Assembly: GCA_937902995.1 (NCBI GenBank)
Contig: CALEKY010000107.1
Span: 43,357-107,356 of the forward strand
Length of the DNA: 64,000 nt
Direction of reading: 5' to 3'
Origin: an uncultured Sinobacteraceae bacterium
GTDB lineage: Bacteria > Pseudomonadota > Gammaproteobacteria > Steroidobacterales > Steroidobacteraceae
Shown: in pieces, positions 51,036 to 59,694 of the stretch
How the letters are laid out: each line of letters starts with the position of its first letter
How positions within the stretch are numbered: position 1 is the stretch's first letter
Made by a program: the position numbers and the translations under genes
Notes under the pieces: model-generated
Database searches by the model: none
What the model was told of the DNA's origin: nothing
Seen by the model: only the letters and a program-made list of their open reading frames with translations

Positions 51036-52196
51036 ATGAAATACTTGCCGTTGCTGTGGGCTAACTTGCAGCGCAAGCCGCTGCGTACCGCATTGACGCT
51101 GGCGTCGATCGTCGTTGCGTTCCTGTTGTTCGGGATTCTCGAAGCGATGCGGTTCGCGCTGACCGGATCGACCGGCATCGCGGGTCAGGATCGTCTGATC
51201 ACGATCAACAAGGTGTCGATCATCCAGAGCCTGCCGGCAAGCTACATCAACCGCATCCGCACCGTGCCTGGCGTGCGCGTTGCGTGCTCGCACAATTGGT
51301 TCGGCGGCGTCTACCAGAACGATCGCAATCAGATCGGCACGTTTGCCGTCGAAACGGACACGTTCTTCGATGCGTATCCGGAGCTGCGCATCGTGGAAGG
51401 CACTCGGCAAGCGTGGCTCGAGGATCGAACGGCCGCGCTCGTCGGACGCGACTTAGCCGACCGCTTCGGATGGAAGCTCGGCGACGTCGTGCCGATCCGC
51501 TCCAACATTTTCATGCGCGAGGGCGGCGGCAACGTCTGGCCGATGAAGATCGCCGCCATCTTCGAGATCCCGAACGGCGACAACGGAACGATTTTCTTCC
51601 ACTACGACTATTTCAACGAAGGCGTCTCGAGCGCATTCGGCCGCGACACGATCGGTTGGGCCGTCGTGCGTGTCGACGACCCGGGGCGTTCGGAGGAAAT
51701 TGCACGCGCCATCGACGAGCTATTCGCAAACTCTTCCACGGAAACGAAAACGACGACCGAACAGGCCTTCGTGCAGAGCTTCGCGAACCAGATGGGCAAC
51801 ATCGGCAAGATCATCACCGTGGTCGTGACCGCCGTGTTCTTCACGATGTTGCTCGTCACGGCGAACGCCATGGCACAAAGCGTCCGCGAGCGAACGAAAG
51901 AGATCGGCGTCATGAAGACGCTCGGGTTCTCCTCGCGCGGCATCACGCTGCTCGTGCTGGCCGAATCGATCCTGCTGACTGCAATCGGCGGTGCGCTCGG
52001 CTTGCTGCTGGCGGTGCTTGCGACCGATGCTGTTCCCGCAGCAGTGCGGCAATACTTCCCGGTCATCATGATTCCGCCGCGCTCGTTCGTCGTGAGCATC
52101 ATCGCCATTCTCGCGCTCGGCGCGATTTCCGCCGCGCTGCCCTGCTACCAGGCCGGACGGTTGAAGATCGTGCAAGCGCTCGCGAAACAGGGGTAA
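51036..52196 (+). CDS. ABC exporter permease, MacB/FtsX family (first)
   Basis: The 386-residue protein has one N-terminal span (TALTLASIVVAFLLFGILEA), a large periplasmic domain (about 45-260) of the MacB_PCD type, and three C-terminal spans including FTMLLVTANAMAQSVRERTKEIGVMKTLG, the FtsX coupling-helix motif. No ATPase domain is fused. It probably pairs with the next gene as a heterodimer. Confidence 0.92.
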   Translation: MKYLPLLWANLQRKPLRTALTLASIVVAFLLFGILEAMRFALTGSTGIAGQDRLITINKVSIIQSLPASYINRIRTVPGVRVACSHNWFGGVYQNDRNQIGTFAVETDTFFDAYPELRIVEGTRQAWLEDRTAALVGRDLADRFGWKLGDVVPIRSNIFMREGGGNVWPMKIAAIFEIPNGDNGTIFFHYDYFNEGVSSAFGRDTIGWAVVRVDDPGRSEEIARAIDELFANSSTETKTTTEQAFVQSFANQMGNIGKIITVVVTAVFFTMLLVTANAMAQSVRERTKEIGVMKTLGFSSRGITLLVLAESILLTAIGGALGLLLAVLATDAVPAAVRQYFPVIMIPPRSFVVSIIAILALGAISAALPCYQAGRLKIVQALAKQG

Positions 52197-52200
52197 GACG

Positions 52201-53385
52201 ATGACGAACTGGCTAGCGCAGATCGTCTCGATCACCGGAATGAGCCTGAAGAGCATTCCGCAGCGGCTTGCGCCGTCGATCGTCGCGATCGTCGGCGTGG
52301 CCGGTGTCGTGCTGGTGCTCGTCGGCGTGCTCTCGATGCGAGAAGGCTTCGAAGCGGTGCTCGATCGCTCCGGCGCCGATGACATCGCCATCGTCCTGCG
52401 AAGCGGCGCAACCGACGAGATGGGCAGCACGCTCGATCAAGTGCAGACGCGACTGATCGAAGATGCGCCCGGCGTCGCACGCGATGAGCGCGGACCGATC
52501 ACCTCGCCCGAGCTCTACGTCGTCGTCGACGTGCCGCTGAAACGCACGGGCACTTCCGCGAACGTGCCGTTGCGCGGCGTCGGAGCGCGCGCCCCTGAGC
52601 TGCGGCAAGCATTCAAGATCACTAGCGGTCGTTATTTCGAGCCCGGCACGTTCGAGGTCATCGTCGGACGCGGTGCAGTACAACAATTCATGGGCCTCGA
52701 GCTCGGCGCGGAGCTGCGTTGGGGCACGACGCAGTGGCGCGTGGTCGGCATTTTCGAGGACGGCGGCAGCGTTGCCGAATCGGAAATCTGGACCGACGCA
52801 CCCGTACTGCAAGGCGTGTACAACCGCGGCACGTCGTATCAATCGCAACGCGTCCGACTCGAAAGCCCGAGCGCGCTGCGCACGTTCAAAGATGCGCTTA
52901 CGACCGATCCGCGCCTGAACGTCACGGTACAAACCGAGCGCGAATATTTCGCGGAGAAATCCGCCACGATCATTTCCTTGATCACGGTCGCCGGCGGCGC
53001 GATCGGATTCTTGATGGGCCTGGGCGCCGTCTTCGGTGCGCTCAACACGATGTACTCGGCGGTCGCCGCACGCACGCGCGAGATCGCAACCCTCCGCGCG
53101 CTCGGCTTCGGTTCGGCGCCGATCGTGATCTCGGTGCTCACGGAAGCGCTGCTGCTCGGCATCGTCGGCGGCTCGATCGGAGGCCTCCTCGCCTTCTTCG
53201 GTTTCCACGGCATCGAAGCCTCGACCATGAACGGCTTCAATCAAATGACGTTCGCCTTCCGAGTCACGCCTTCGCTCATCGTTCAAGGCATCGTCTACGC
53301 CCTCATCCTCGGCTTCATCGGCGGCGTGCTCCCGAGCGTGAGAGCGGCGAGGATGCCAATAACGGTGGGACTGAGGGAACTGTGA
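52201..53385 (+). CDS. ABC exporter permease, MacB/FtsX family (second)
   Basis: The 394-residue protein has the same build as its upstream neighbour: N-terminal span (VAGVVLVLVGVLSMREGF), periplasmic domain, and three C-terminal spans with ALNTMYSAVAARTREIATLRALGFG, the coupling motif. It starts 4 nt after the stop of the first permease. Together they form a heterodimeric exporter using the ATPase at 50319 and the adaptor at 49075. A purine-rich repeat follows immediately after the stop. Confidence 0.92.
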   Translation: MTNWLAQIVSITGMSLKSIPQRLAPSIVAIVGVAGVVLVLVGVLSMREGFEAVLDRSGADDIAIVLRSGATDEMGSTLDQVQTRLIEDAPGVARDERGPITSPELYVVVDVPLKRTGTSANVPLRGVGARAPELRQAFKITSGRYFEPGTFEVIVGRGAVQQFMGLELGAELRWGTTQWRVVGIFEDGGSVAESEIWTDAPVLQGVYNRGTSYQSQRVRLESPSALRTFKDALTTDPRLNVTVQTEREYFAEKSATIISLITVAGGAIGFLMGLGAVFGALNTMYSAVAARTREIATLRALGFGSAPIVISVLTEALLLGIVGGSIGGLLAFFGFHGIEASTMNGFNQMTFAFRVTPSLIVQGIVYALILGFIGGVLPSVRAARMPITVGLREL

Positions 53386-53419
53386 AAGAAAGGGAAGGAG
53401 AAAAGGGAAACTGGAAAGT
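53385..53419. repeat. Degenerate GGGAAA-type heptamer tract after the exporter operon
   Basis: AAAGAAAGGGAAGGAG and AAAAGGGAAACTGGAAAG, a degenerate relative of the 34283-34330 array, begins at the permease stop codon. Confidence 0.6.
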
Positions 53420-53466
53420 GCGCTGAGCGTGCTACGGATCACGACCATTCACCGGTTACCTCGGAC

Positions 53467-53519
53467 GAGTCACTAGTCACGAGTCACGGCTTCCCGATTC
53501 CCTTTTCCCCTTCCCCCAC
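53467..53519. repeat. GAGTCAC heptamers (53467-53487) and CCCTTTT-type tract (53491-53518)
   Basis: GAGTCAC, TAGTCAC, GAGTCAC are three consecutive units. A pyrimidine tract of the inverted GGGAAAA family follows and ends 3 nt before the glycosylase ATG (53522), leaving no room for a Shine-Dalgarno sequence. Confidence 0.8.
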
Positions 53520-53521
53520 CG

Positions 53522-54430
53522 ATGCCCGAGCTTCCCGACATCACCGTCTACATCGAAGCGCTCGAGCAGCGCATCGTCGGGGCACGGCTCGAGCGGGCGA
53601 TGCTGAAGAACCCGTTTCTGTTGCGGGCGATCGAGCCGCCGCTTGCGGCTTGTGTAGGGCGAAAGGTCGTCGGACTGAAGCGCATCGGTAAACGGATAGC
53701 GATCGGGCTCGAAAGCGATCTTTGGCTCGCGATTCATTTGATGATCGCCGGGCGACTGCATTGGCACGAACGCGGTGCGAGCCGTGTGCGCGCGGCGCTG
53801 CTGTATCTCGAGTTCGATCGCGGGCTACTGACGTTGACCGAGGCCGGGTCGAAACGACGTGCCTCATTGCATGTGATTGCGGGCACTGAACGCTTGGCGG
53901 AGCTGGATCGCGGCGGGCTCGAAGTGCTCGATGCGAGCTTCGAGGAATTTCGCGCACGGCTTGCCGAGCGCAATCACACGTTGAAGCGTGCGCTCACCGA
54001 TCCGACGATCGCGAGCGGTATCGGCAATGCCTATTCGGACGAGATTCTTCATCGAGCGAGACTTTCGCCGACGGCTCAGACACGGCATCTCGATACGGCG
54101 CAGTGGCAAGCGCTGTACGAAGCGACGCAGCTCGTGTTGCAGACGTGGATCGAGCGTTTGCGCGCAGAAGCAGCCGGCAAGTTTCCGGAAAAGGTCACTG
54201 CATTCCGCGAAGACATGGCCGTTCACGGACGCTACGGCAAGCCATGTCCCGTCTGCGGTACTGCAATTCAACGCATCCGTTACGCCGAGAACGAGACGAA
54301 CTATTGTCCGCGCTGCCAGACGGGCGGGAAGCTGCTCGCCGATCGCGCGTTGTCGAGATTGCTCAAGGACGATTGGCCGAAAACGATCGACGCACTCGAG
54401 AACGCACGTTCCTCGCGACCTCCGCGGTAA
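53522..54430 (+). CDS. Formamidopyrimidine-DNA glycosylase family protein (Fpg/Nei)
   Basis: The 302-residue base-excision repair enzyme has the catalytic N-terminal P2-E3 (MPELPDITVYIEALEQ), the lysine of KRIGKRIAIGL (about K57), the H2TH region (LKRALTDPTIASGIGNAYSDEIL) and a C-terminal zinc finger (CPVC...CPRC). It excises oxidised purines or pyrimidines with AP-lyase action. Fpg and Nei are hard to separate here; the insert length is near Nei. Translation must begin without an SD, because a pyrimidine repeat lies upstream of the ATG. Confidence 0.93.
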   Translation: MPELPDITVYIEALEQRIVGARLERAMLKNPFLLRAIEPPLAACVGRKVVGLKRIGKRIAIGLESDLWLAIHLMIAGRLHWHERGASRVRAALLYLEFDRGLLTLTEAGSKRRASLHVIAGTERLAELDRGGLEVLDASFEEFRARLAERNHTLKRALTDPTIASGIGNAYSDEILHRARLSPTAQTRHLDTAQWQALYEATQLVLQTWIERLRAEAAGKFPEKVTAFREDMAVHGRYGKPCPVCGTAIQRIRYAENETNYCPRCQTGGKLLADRALSRLLKDDWPKTIDALENARSSRPPR

Positions 54431-54856
54431 GGAAACTTCCGTACCGCTTCTGGGCAAGGACGGGTAACAGAGCTCGTACGCGCCCGCTACTCTTTGCCAT
54501 GAATCTTCGTGGCGCGTGTATACGCAGTTGCGCACGACATCGGTGCACACCCGCGTTCCAAGACCCGAAGAAACCGCGGACTTACGCGCTTCTTGTCGCT
54601 GGCACAGCGCATGCATCGTACGGACTGCGGATGCGGAAGCATAAGCTCCTCGGGACTGAACCCGTCCTCCGCGGCGCAGGCGAATTACGCCTCGGAGGAC
54701 GATTCTTAGCCCAGGAACGTGCGTCCGCTGCGCACTGGTTTTGACGTGCTTACGACGATGGTGATATCCCCCTGAGCCATCTCGGATGCAGGCGTGCGCA
54801 GCACCGAGTGCTGCGCACGTTCTTTTTTTCTACATTCACCGATACCGATTCAGTTA
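54431..54856. other. 426-nt gene-free stretch with hairpins and a strong terminator
   Basis: No convincing protein gene is present. A hairpin pairs CGTCCTCC (54663 onward) with GGAGGACG (to about 54701), and inside it AGGCG-AATTA-CGCCT. At 54793-54820 the perfect 11-bp stem CGTGCGCAGCA/TGCTGCGCACG is followed by TTCTTTTTTT on the plus strand. A small plus-strand RNA ending there, or a long 3' UTR, is possible. Confidence 0.6.
54793..54829 (+). terminator. Strong intrinsic terminator (plus strand)
   Basis: CGTGCGCAGCA (54793-54803), 5-nt loop CCGAG, TGCTGCGCACG (54809-54819), then TTCTTTTTTT. It is 360 nt after the glycosylase stop and 28 nt before the convergent TonB-receptor stop. Confidence 0.85.
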
Positions 54857-57529
54857 TTAGAACCGGTAGCCGACCGCAAGCCCGTACGTGCGCGGCTCGA
54901 GCACGAACACATTCGTGAACAACCCCGACGACGCATCCGTCACGTACATGCCCGTGATGTTGTCGTCGTCCATCGCGTTGTTCACGAACGCGCGCAAGTA
55001 CCAGGAATTGTCCGCCGAGATCAGGCTGACTTGCGCGTTCAACACATCCCAGGCATCGATCTCGTCGATCGGCTGATTGAAGATGCGCGCATAGAACGAG
55101 TCGCGCCAGTAGTAGTCGACGCGCGGGATCAGCTGCATGCCGCCGGCGAATTCGAAGGTGTACTGAATGCCCGCTTTCACCGAGAACCGCGGTGCGCCCG
55201 CGAGCTCGTTGCCGCGCAGATTCGCTTCGACTCCGGCCATCTGACCGAACGCACCAGCCGATCCGTCGACGAGCGAGTACAGACCGAACGGGCCGCCGAG
55301 CGCGAGCGGCAGAATGAGCTGCGCATCGATGGCATTTTGGAGCTGGGCCGTCGGCACGACGTAATTGCTTGCATTGCCGATGTCCTTCACGACGGTATAC
55401 GCCGGATCGCCATTGCTCGGATCGCGCGGATTGATGCTCGCGAAGTTGCCGATCTCGGTCTTGAGATACGCCAGATTCAGATCGACGAGCAAACCTTCGA
55501 CCGGATTGAACAGGAACTCGCCTTCGAGGCCGTAAATGTCGGCATCGACGTTCTCGTTCACCGACGTGCGCGCGACGATTTTCGAAACCTGCAAGCCGTC
55601 GTACTGACAATAGAAGGCCGACAGATTCGCCATGATGCGGCCGCCCGCGAGCACGTTCTTCGAGCCGATCTCGAATGCGTTGACGAACTCGGGATCGTAG
55701 ACCTGCGGCGTTCCGGCATAGGCCGGATTGTTCTGGAACGGCGGATTGAAGCCGCCGGCTTTGTAACCGCGCGAATAGAACGCGTAGAGCGTCGAGTCAT
55801 CGCCCCAACCCGGTTTGAAATCGAATCCGAACCGACCAGTGAATTCCTCGAACTTCGTCTTGTCCACGCGATAGTCGGGCAGCGGCAGATTCTGCGGTCC
55901 GTCGAGCAGCAGTGTGCGGTCTTTGATGCTTTTCTCGTCGCGCGTCCATCGCAAACCGACCGTCCACTTGAAGGCCTCCGTCATGTCCCAGTACATCTCG
56001 CCGAAAACGGCCGTCGACTTGAGCGCGGCCGACGGCGTCGTGTTCGCGTAGAACGGCGGCGCGAGGCCGAGCACGGTGGCCGCATAGTCGAGCTCGGTCG
56101 TCGCGATCAAATAATTCTCTTCGTCGTCCGCGTCGAAGTAGAGCGCACCGATCTGGAAATTGAGCGGTCCGTCGAAATCGGACGCAAGACGCACCTCTTG
56201 AGACCACTGCGACGCGTCTTGATTCGACTCGTCGATACCCATCGAGCGGTCCGAGAACAGCAAGATGGATCCGCCGAGCGAGCCGCGATACGCCTCGTCG
56301 AAGGCACTCAGCGGAATGCGGTTTCCGAACAAGGCGAGTGCCGAACCGTTGAAGGGGCCGGTCGGCGAATTCCAGTTGTAGTCGGTACGGCCGACGAACT
56401 TCGTCTCTTGGTAGCCGGTGATCGAAGTGAGCCTGAGATTGCCGAAATCGTGCGTGATCTCGAGCGTGACGATCGTTTCGTCCGCCTCGTACGTCGGATC
56501 GAACTCGGCCGAGACGGTGCGCATGTCGCGGGGATTCTGGAATCCCGCATTCATATCGGTGCCGAGCGCGATGAGCTCCGGCAGCGGCACGCCCAACTGC
56601 TGTTGAACGAACGGCACCAGCTCGGAGAGCACACCGGCGAGCGTCGCGCGGCCGTTGACGCTCTCGAACGCGAGCCGATCGGGCAGACAGCCGTACGCGC
56701 CGAGCGGATCGCGGTGACACATTTGTTTGGTGACGCGCGCCCGCGAAGAATCTTCTTCGTAGTAGTTCACCGTGAGTGCGATATCGGTGTTGTCGCCCGG
56801 CGCGATGCGAAATGCGGCTCGCGCTGCCCATTGATCGCGGCCGTCGATGTCGTTTCCCGTGTACAGATTCTTCGTGAAGCCGTCGCGCTCGTAGGAGATC
56901 GCGGCAAAGCGCATGGCCGCAGCAGCGCCGAGCGGCACGTTCAAGGCGCCTTTCGCTTTGATCTCGTTGTAGTTTCCGGCCTGCAGCTCCAAGTCAGCGC
57001 CGAACTCCTCGAGCACGGGTTTTCTCGGAATCACATTGACGGCGCCGCCGGTCGCATTGCGACCGTACAAAGTGCCTTGCGGACCGCGCAGCACCTCGAC
57101 GCGCTCGATGTCGAAGTACTCCGTCTCGAACAGCCGCGGAGCCTTGATCGGCATCGCGTTGAAATGGATCTCCACACCTGAATCGGAGCTCGCGCCGACC
57201 GACGACACGCCGATGCCGCGGATCTGGAAATTCGAGCTCGTGAAGTTCGTCTTGGTGTATTGAACGTTGGGGATGTTGAGCTGCAGATCCGTAGCCTGAT
57301 CGATCTGGCGACGTTCGAGCTGTGTCGAATCGAATGCGGAGACGGCGATCGGCACGTCGATCAGCGCCTCTTCCTTGCGCTGTGCCGTCACGATGACCCG
57401 TTCGATCGACTCGTCCTTCTGCGGCTCTGCTGTCCACGCAGTCTGCTGTGCCAGCGCCAGCGTCGAAGCCACAGCGCATGCAACGCAAATACGCCCGGTA
57501 CGCCGGGCAGCGTCTCGATCCCCCATCAT
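54857..57529 (-). CDS. TonB-dependent outer-membrane receptor
   Basis: The 890-residue protein has a signal peptide ending near QTAWTA, a TonB box (IERVIVTAQRKEE), a plug domain (LQLNIPNVQYTKTNFTSSNF, FQIRGIGVSS, VEVLRGPQGTLYGRNATGG) and a 22-strand barrel ending in YGLAVGYRF. This is the sphingomonad/Nevskiales-type receptor with the 'RGPQGTLYGRNATGG' plug motif; substrates range from siderophores to carbohydrates and terpenoids. No SusD or local transporter is present. AAGGAG precedes ATG 57529. A perfect operator-like repeat lies at 57617-57637. Confidence 0.94.
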   Translation of the reverse strand: MMGDRDAARRTGRICVACAVASTLALAQQTAWTAEPQKDESIERVIVTAQRKEEALIDVPIAVSAFDSTQLERRQIDQATDLQLNIPNVQYTKTNFTSSNFQIRGIGVSSVGASSDSGVEIHFNAMPIKAPRLFETEYFDIERVEVLRGPQGTLYGRNATGGAVNVIPRKPVLEEFGADLELQAGNYNEIKAKGALNVPLGAAAAMRFAAISYERDGFTKNLYTGNDIDGRDQWAARAAFRIAPGDNTDIALTVNYYEEDSSRARVTKQMCHRDPLGAYGCLPDRLAFESVNGRATLAGVLSELVPFVQQQLGVPLPELIALGTDMNAGFQNPRDMRTVSAEFDPTYEADETIVTLEITHDFGNLRLTSITGYQETKFVGRTDYNWNSPTGPFNGSALALFGNRIPLSAFDEAYRGSLGGSILLFSDRSMGIDESNQDASQWSQEVRLASDFDGPLNFQIGALYFDADDEENYLIATTELDYAATVLGLAPPFYANTTPSAALKSTAVFGEMYWDMTEAFKWTVGLRWTRDEKSIKDRTLLLDGPQNLPLPDYRVDKTKFEEFTGRFGFDFKPGWGDDSTLYAFYSRGYKAGGFNPPFQNNPAYAGTPQVYDPEFVNAFEIGSKNVLAGGRIMANLSAFYCQYDGLQVSKIVARTSVNENVDADIYGLEGEFLFNPVEGLLVDLNLAYLKTEIGNFASINPRDPSNGDPAYTVVKDIGNASNYVVPTAQLQNAIDAQLILPLALGGPFGLYSLVDGSAGAFGQMAGVEANLRGNELAGAPRFSVKAGIQYTFEFAGGMQLIPRVDYYWRDSFYARIFNQPIDEIDAWDVLNAQVSLISADNSWYLRAFVNNAMDDDNITGMYVTDASSGLFTNVFVLEPRTYGLAVGYRF

Positions 57530-57616
57530 GGCCGACTCCTTATTGGTAGTTATTTCCTCCCCGACCGAGATTCGATGCGAACGGCCGGGGGCGTCTCCGC
57601 ACTTCGAAGTATGTCA

Positions 57617-57637
57617 CTTTGGACTCGCAGTCCAAAG
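57617..57637. promoter_or_regulatory. Perfect inverted repeat upstream of the TonB receptor gene
   Basis: CTTTGGACT-CGC-AGTCCAAAG has 9-bp perfect arms and a 3-bp spacer. It lies 88-108 nt upstream of the TonB-receptor start. Size fits a dimeric repressor or activator site (LacI/GntR/TetR type). Confidence 0.55.
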
Positions 57638-57777
57638 GTTGGATGCGCGGTCCAGAACCATGGAAGGCACGGTCTGTCGAAGACATTCGCGGGATGAGCA
57701 CAGCACCTCTGCTGTGCAGTCAACGGTGGGGTGCGCGGCCCGGCCGCCGCGCGACGACGACGGGGCCGAGCGGGGAA

Positions 57778-58104
57778 TCAGAACTCGGCGAACTTCGCCT
57801 CGATGATCTCTGCTTCGGCCGCGCAGCCGATCTCGCGGATCGAATTGGGCGCGGGAAAGAAATCCTCGGTCAGGTCCTTGCCGCCGGCGGCGCGCCAGCG
57901 GACCTTGGCGACGACCGTCTTGTACGTGTGGCTATTGGACAGCCACAAACGATTGTTCTGATCGTCGCACGCACCTTCGAACTTCAGCGACACGAACGTG
58001 CTGGCTGGTGCTTCTTCGGCTTCTTCGGCCGCTTGGCTCCCGACGCCCAGGCTCATGATTGCTATTGCCAGCGTCGTCGAGACGATCGAAATCGATCTGG
58101 TCAC
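57778..58104 (-). CDS. Small exported protein of unknown function (108 aa)
   Basis: Start GTG 58104 follows AGGAGG at 10 nt. An ATG a few bases earlier is closed at once by a stop, so GTG is the only good start. The protein has a signal peptide (STTLAIAIMSLGVGSQA) and a mature part of about 85 residues with two cysteines (near 52 and 95) that may form a disulfide. It is beta-rich (VAKVRWRAAGGKD). It lies upstream of the TonB receptor on the same strand, separated by 248 nt that include the inverted repeat. Confidence 0.6.
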   Translation of the reverse strand: MTRSISIVSTTLAIAIMSLGVGSQAAEEAEEAPASTFVSLKFEGACDDQNNRLWLSNSHTYKTVVAKVRWRAAGGKDLTEDFFPAPNSIREIGCAAEAEIIEAKFAEF

Positions 58105-58587
58105 GACATTCTTCCTCCTGGTGCGTCCGCACGCCTCTTGCACGGTGCGCGCGTGACGTACCTTTGCCCCCGATGTCCGCCCGCGTGTCGACGCAAATCC
58201 GTCAACTAGCTGGCGGACCCAAAATATAGCCCCTCCCGAGCCGCATCGCATGTGCACAACGGCTCGTTCGGCGGAAAAAACGCGAAACCCGTCGCATCCT
58301 CGCGGAGAAATCGCCCTCGGCACCGTGGCAGTCTTGCCGAAGACCGCGCTGCCGCGAGCGACTGCAGCGTATTGCGGATACGATGCAAGACCGAGGCGCT
58401 GCGCGACAGATCGGATTGCATACAGTTGGGCTAGCAATCGTTGCTGCGAGGTGCGCTGCTGCAATCTCATCGCGCATGAGCGCCGGCATTGCTCGCAGCT
58501 CGGCGCTGCATCGGTCTCGATGCCTGGCATTACAGGAACCTCGCCCGCGCTCCGCACGTTGCCAATCTGCACCCCGGAGCGAAGTTC
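58105..58587. other. 483-nt divergent gap with no supported gene
   Basis: The sequence between the small exported protein and sodB contains only non-coding-looking frames; codon use is erratic and no SD or family motif is seen. It should contain promoters for both directions, but I find no clear -10/-35 pair. Confidence 0.6.
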
Positions 58588-59205
58588 ATGGCTTTTACAT
58601 TGAAGCCGCTACCCTATGCGAGAGATTCGCTCGGTCCGACGATGTCGGATCGCACGCTCGAGCTGCATCACGACAAGCATTACGCCGCATATCTCAAGCG
58701 CTTGAACGACTTGATCGCAGGGACGCTGTACGACGACGCGGACCTCGAGACCATCGTGCGCGCCACTGCGAACGGCGAAGGCAAAGATCGCAAGATTTTC
58801 GACAACGCCGCCCAAGTGTGGAATCACGACTTCTTTTGGGAATCGATTGCGCCGAACGGCGGCGGCACACCACCCGAACCGATTGCCAGGTTGATCGATG
58901 CCTCGTTCGGCTCCTTTGCGAATTTTCGCGACCGCTTCGTCGAAGCGGCGGCCGATCGTTTCGGCAGCGGTTGGTGTTGGCTCGTGCTGCGCGACGAGCG
59001 CCTGGAAATCGTGACGACGCACGACGCCGACAATCCGCTCACTTCCAACTTGCACGCAGTGTGGGCCTGCGATGTTTGGGAGCACGCGTACTGTCTCGAC
59101 TACCAGAACGATCGTGCGAGATTCGTGGAGAACGTGATCGATACGCTCGCGAATTGGCAGCTCGTGAGCAAACGGCTGGCCTTGCGAGAGGAAACGCTAC
59201 AGTAG
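58588..59205 (+). CDS. sodB: Iron/manganese superoxide dismutase, iron-type signature
   Basis: It dismutates superoxide in the cytoplasm. The 205-residue protein has metal ligands H27 (LELHHDKHY), His in NHDFFW, Asp and His in DVWEHAYCLDYQND. AAQVWNH (Gln before the second ligand) and THDADNPL (Ala where Mn enzymes have Gln) match the Fe-type rather than the Mn-type. Start ATG 58588 follows GGAG and begins with MAFTLKPLPYA, the normal family start. Confidence 0.95.
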   Translation: MAFTLKPLPYARDSLGPTMSDRTLELHHDKHYAAYLKRLNDLIAGTLYDDADLETIVRATANGEGKDRKIFDNAAQVWNHDFFWESIAPNGGGTPPEPIARLIDASFGSFANFRDRFVEAAADRFGSGWCWLVLRDERLEIVTTHDADNPLTSNLHAVWACDVWEHAYCLDYQNDRARFVENVIDTLANWQLVSKRLALREETLQ

Positions 59206-59354
59206 CGTAGGGCCGCACGTTGAATAGCCGTCGAGGCGTGAGGCAAACCCCGAACGGTGTCTGCAAAGAGTGACGTACGTATTTATTGCGTTTATCTGAC
59301 GATTTTGCCGTTACTAAATTCGATCAAGCCGCTGACCAGGATGGGACGGATGCG

Positions 59355-59573
59355 ATGCGTCATTACGAGCGTACGAAGCGGGCTTTGTATTGGACTGCCA
59401 TCAGCTTGATCGTGTGCGAGCGCCTACCGCTCGACCAAGCGGCCCGACGTATGGGCGTCCGGCAAGAAGAGCTCAAGGACATTCTTCGTCAACGCAGAAC
59501 CGTACATCTGGACCGGGACGAGCTTTCCCCGCAGCCGCCTGCAGATAGCGCCAATTTCCCGCGCGCGCACTGA
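59355..59573 (+). CDS. Small protein, possible helix-turn-helix (72 aa)
   Basis: The frame from ATG 59355 encodes a basic, helical protein: MRHYERTKRALYWTAISLIV, then LDQAARRMGVRQEELKDILR, which looks like a helix-turn-helix. It has no signal peptide. A GGGACGG lies upstream. An in-frame ATG at 59286 would add 23 residues. Upstream DNA (59270-59330) is AT-richer and may hold a promoter. Function unknown. Confidence 0.5.
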   Translation: MRHYERTKRALYWTAISLIVCERLPLDQAARRMGVRQEELKDILRQRRTVHLDRDELSPQPPADSANFPRAH

Positions 59574-59593
59574 GCCTTTAATGCCGCTCCTCT

Positions 59594-59625
59594 AATTGCG
59601 AGTCATTCTCGATTACGAATAGAAT
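59594..59625 (+). promoter_or_regulatory. Promoter with an overlapping Fur-box candidate before the imelysin operon
   Basis: ATTGCGAGTCATTCTCGATT (59595-59614) resembles the gammaproteobacterial Fur consensus AATGAGAATGATTCTCATT. TTGCGA (59596-59601) and TAGAAT (59620-59625) are spaced 18 bp and could be -35 and -10, so Fur would block RNA polymerase directly. The first gene (59695) starts 70 nt downstream. Confidence 0.65.
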
Positions 59626-59694
59626 GCCGCAACGTCCGCTGGCTGCAGCGCGCAGCAGCGGCAGCAATCTCCCGACACAACACGCAGCACGTCC

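Noticed and set aside
54509..54709. Small plus-strand frame in the gap after the glycosylase
   Set aside because: Composition is unlike neighbouring genes and it covers a hairpin. No SD. More consistent with non-coding DNA.
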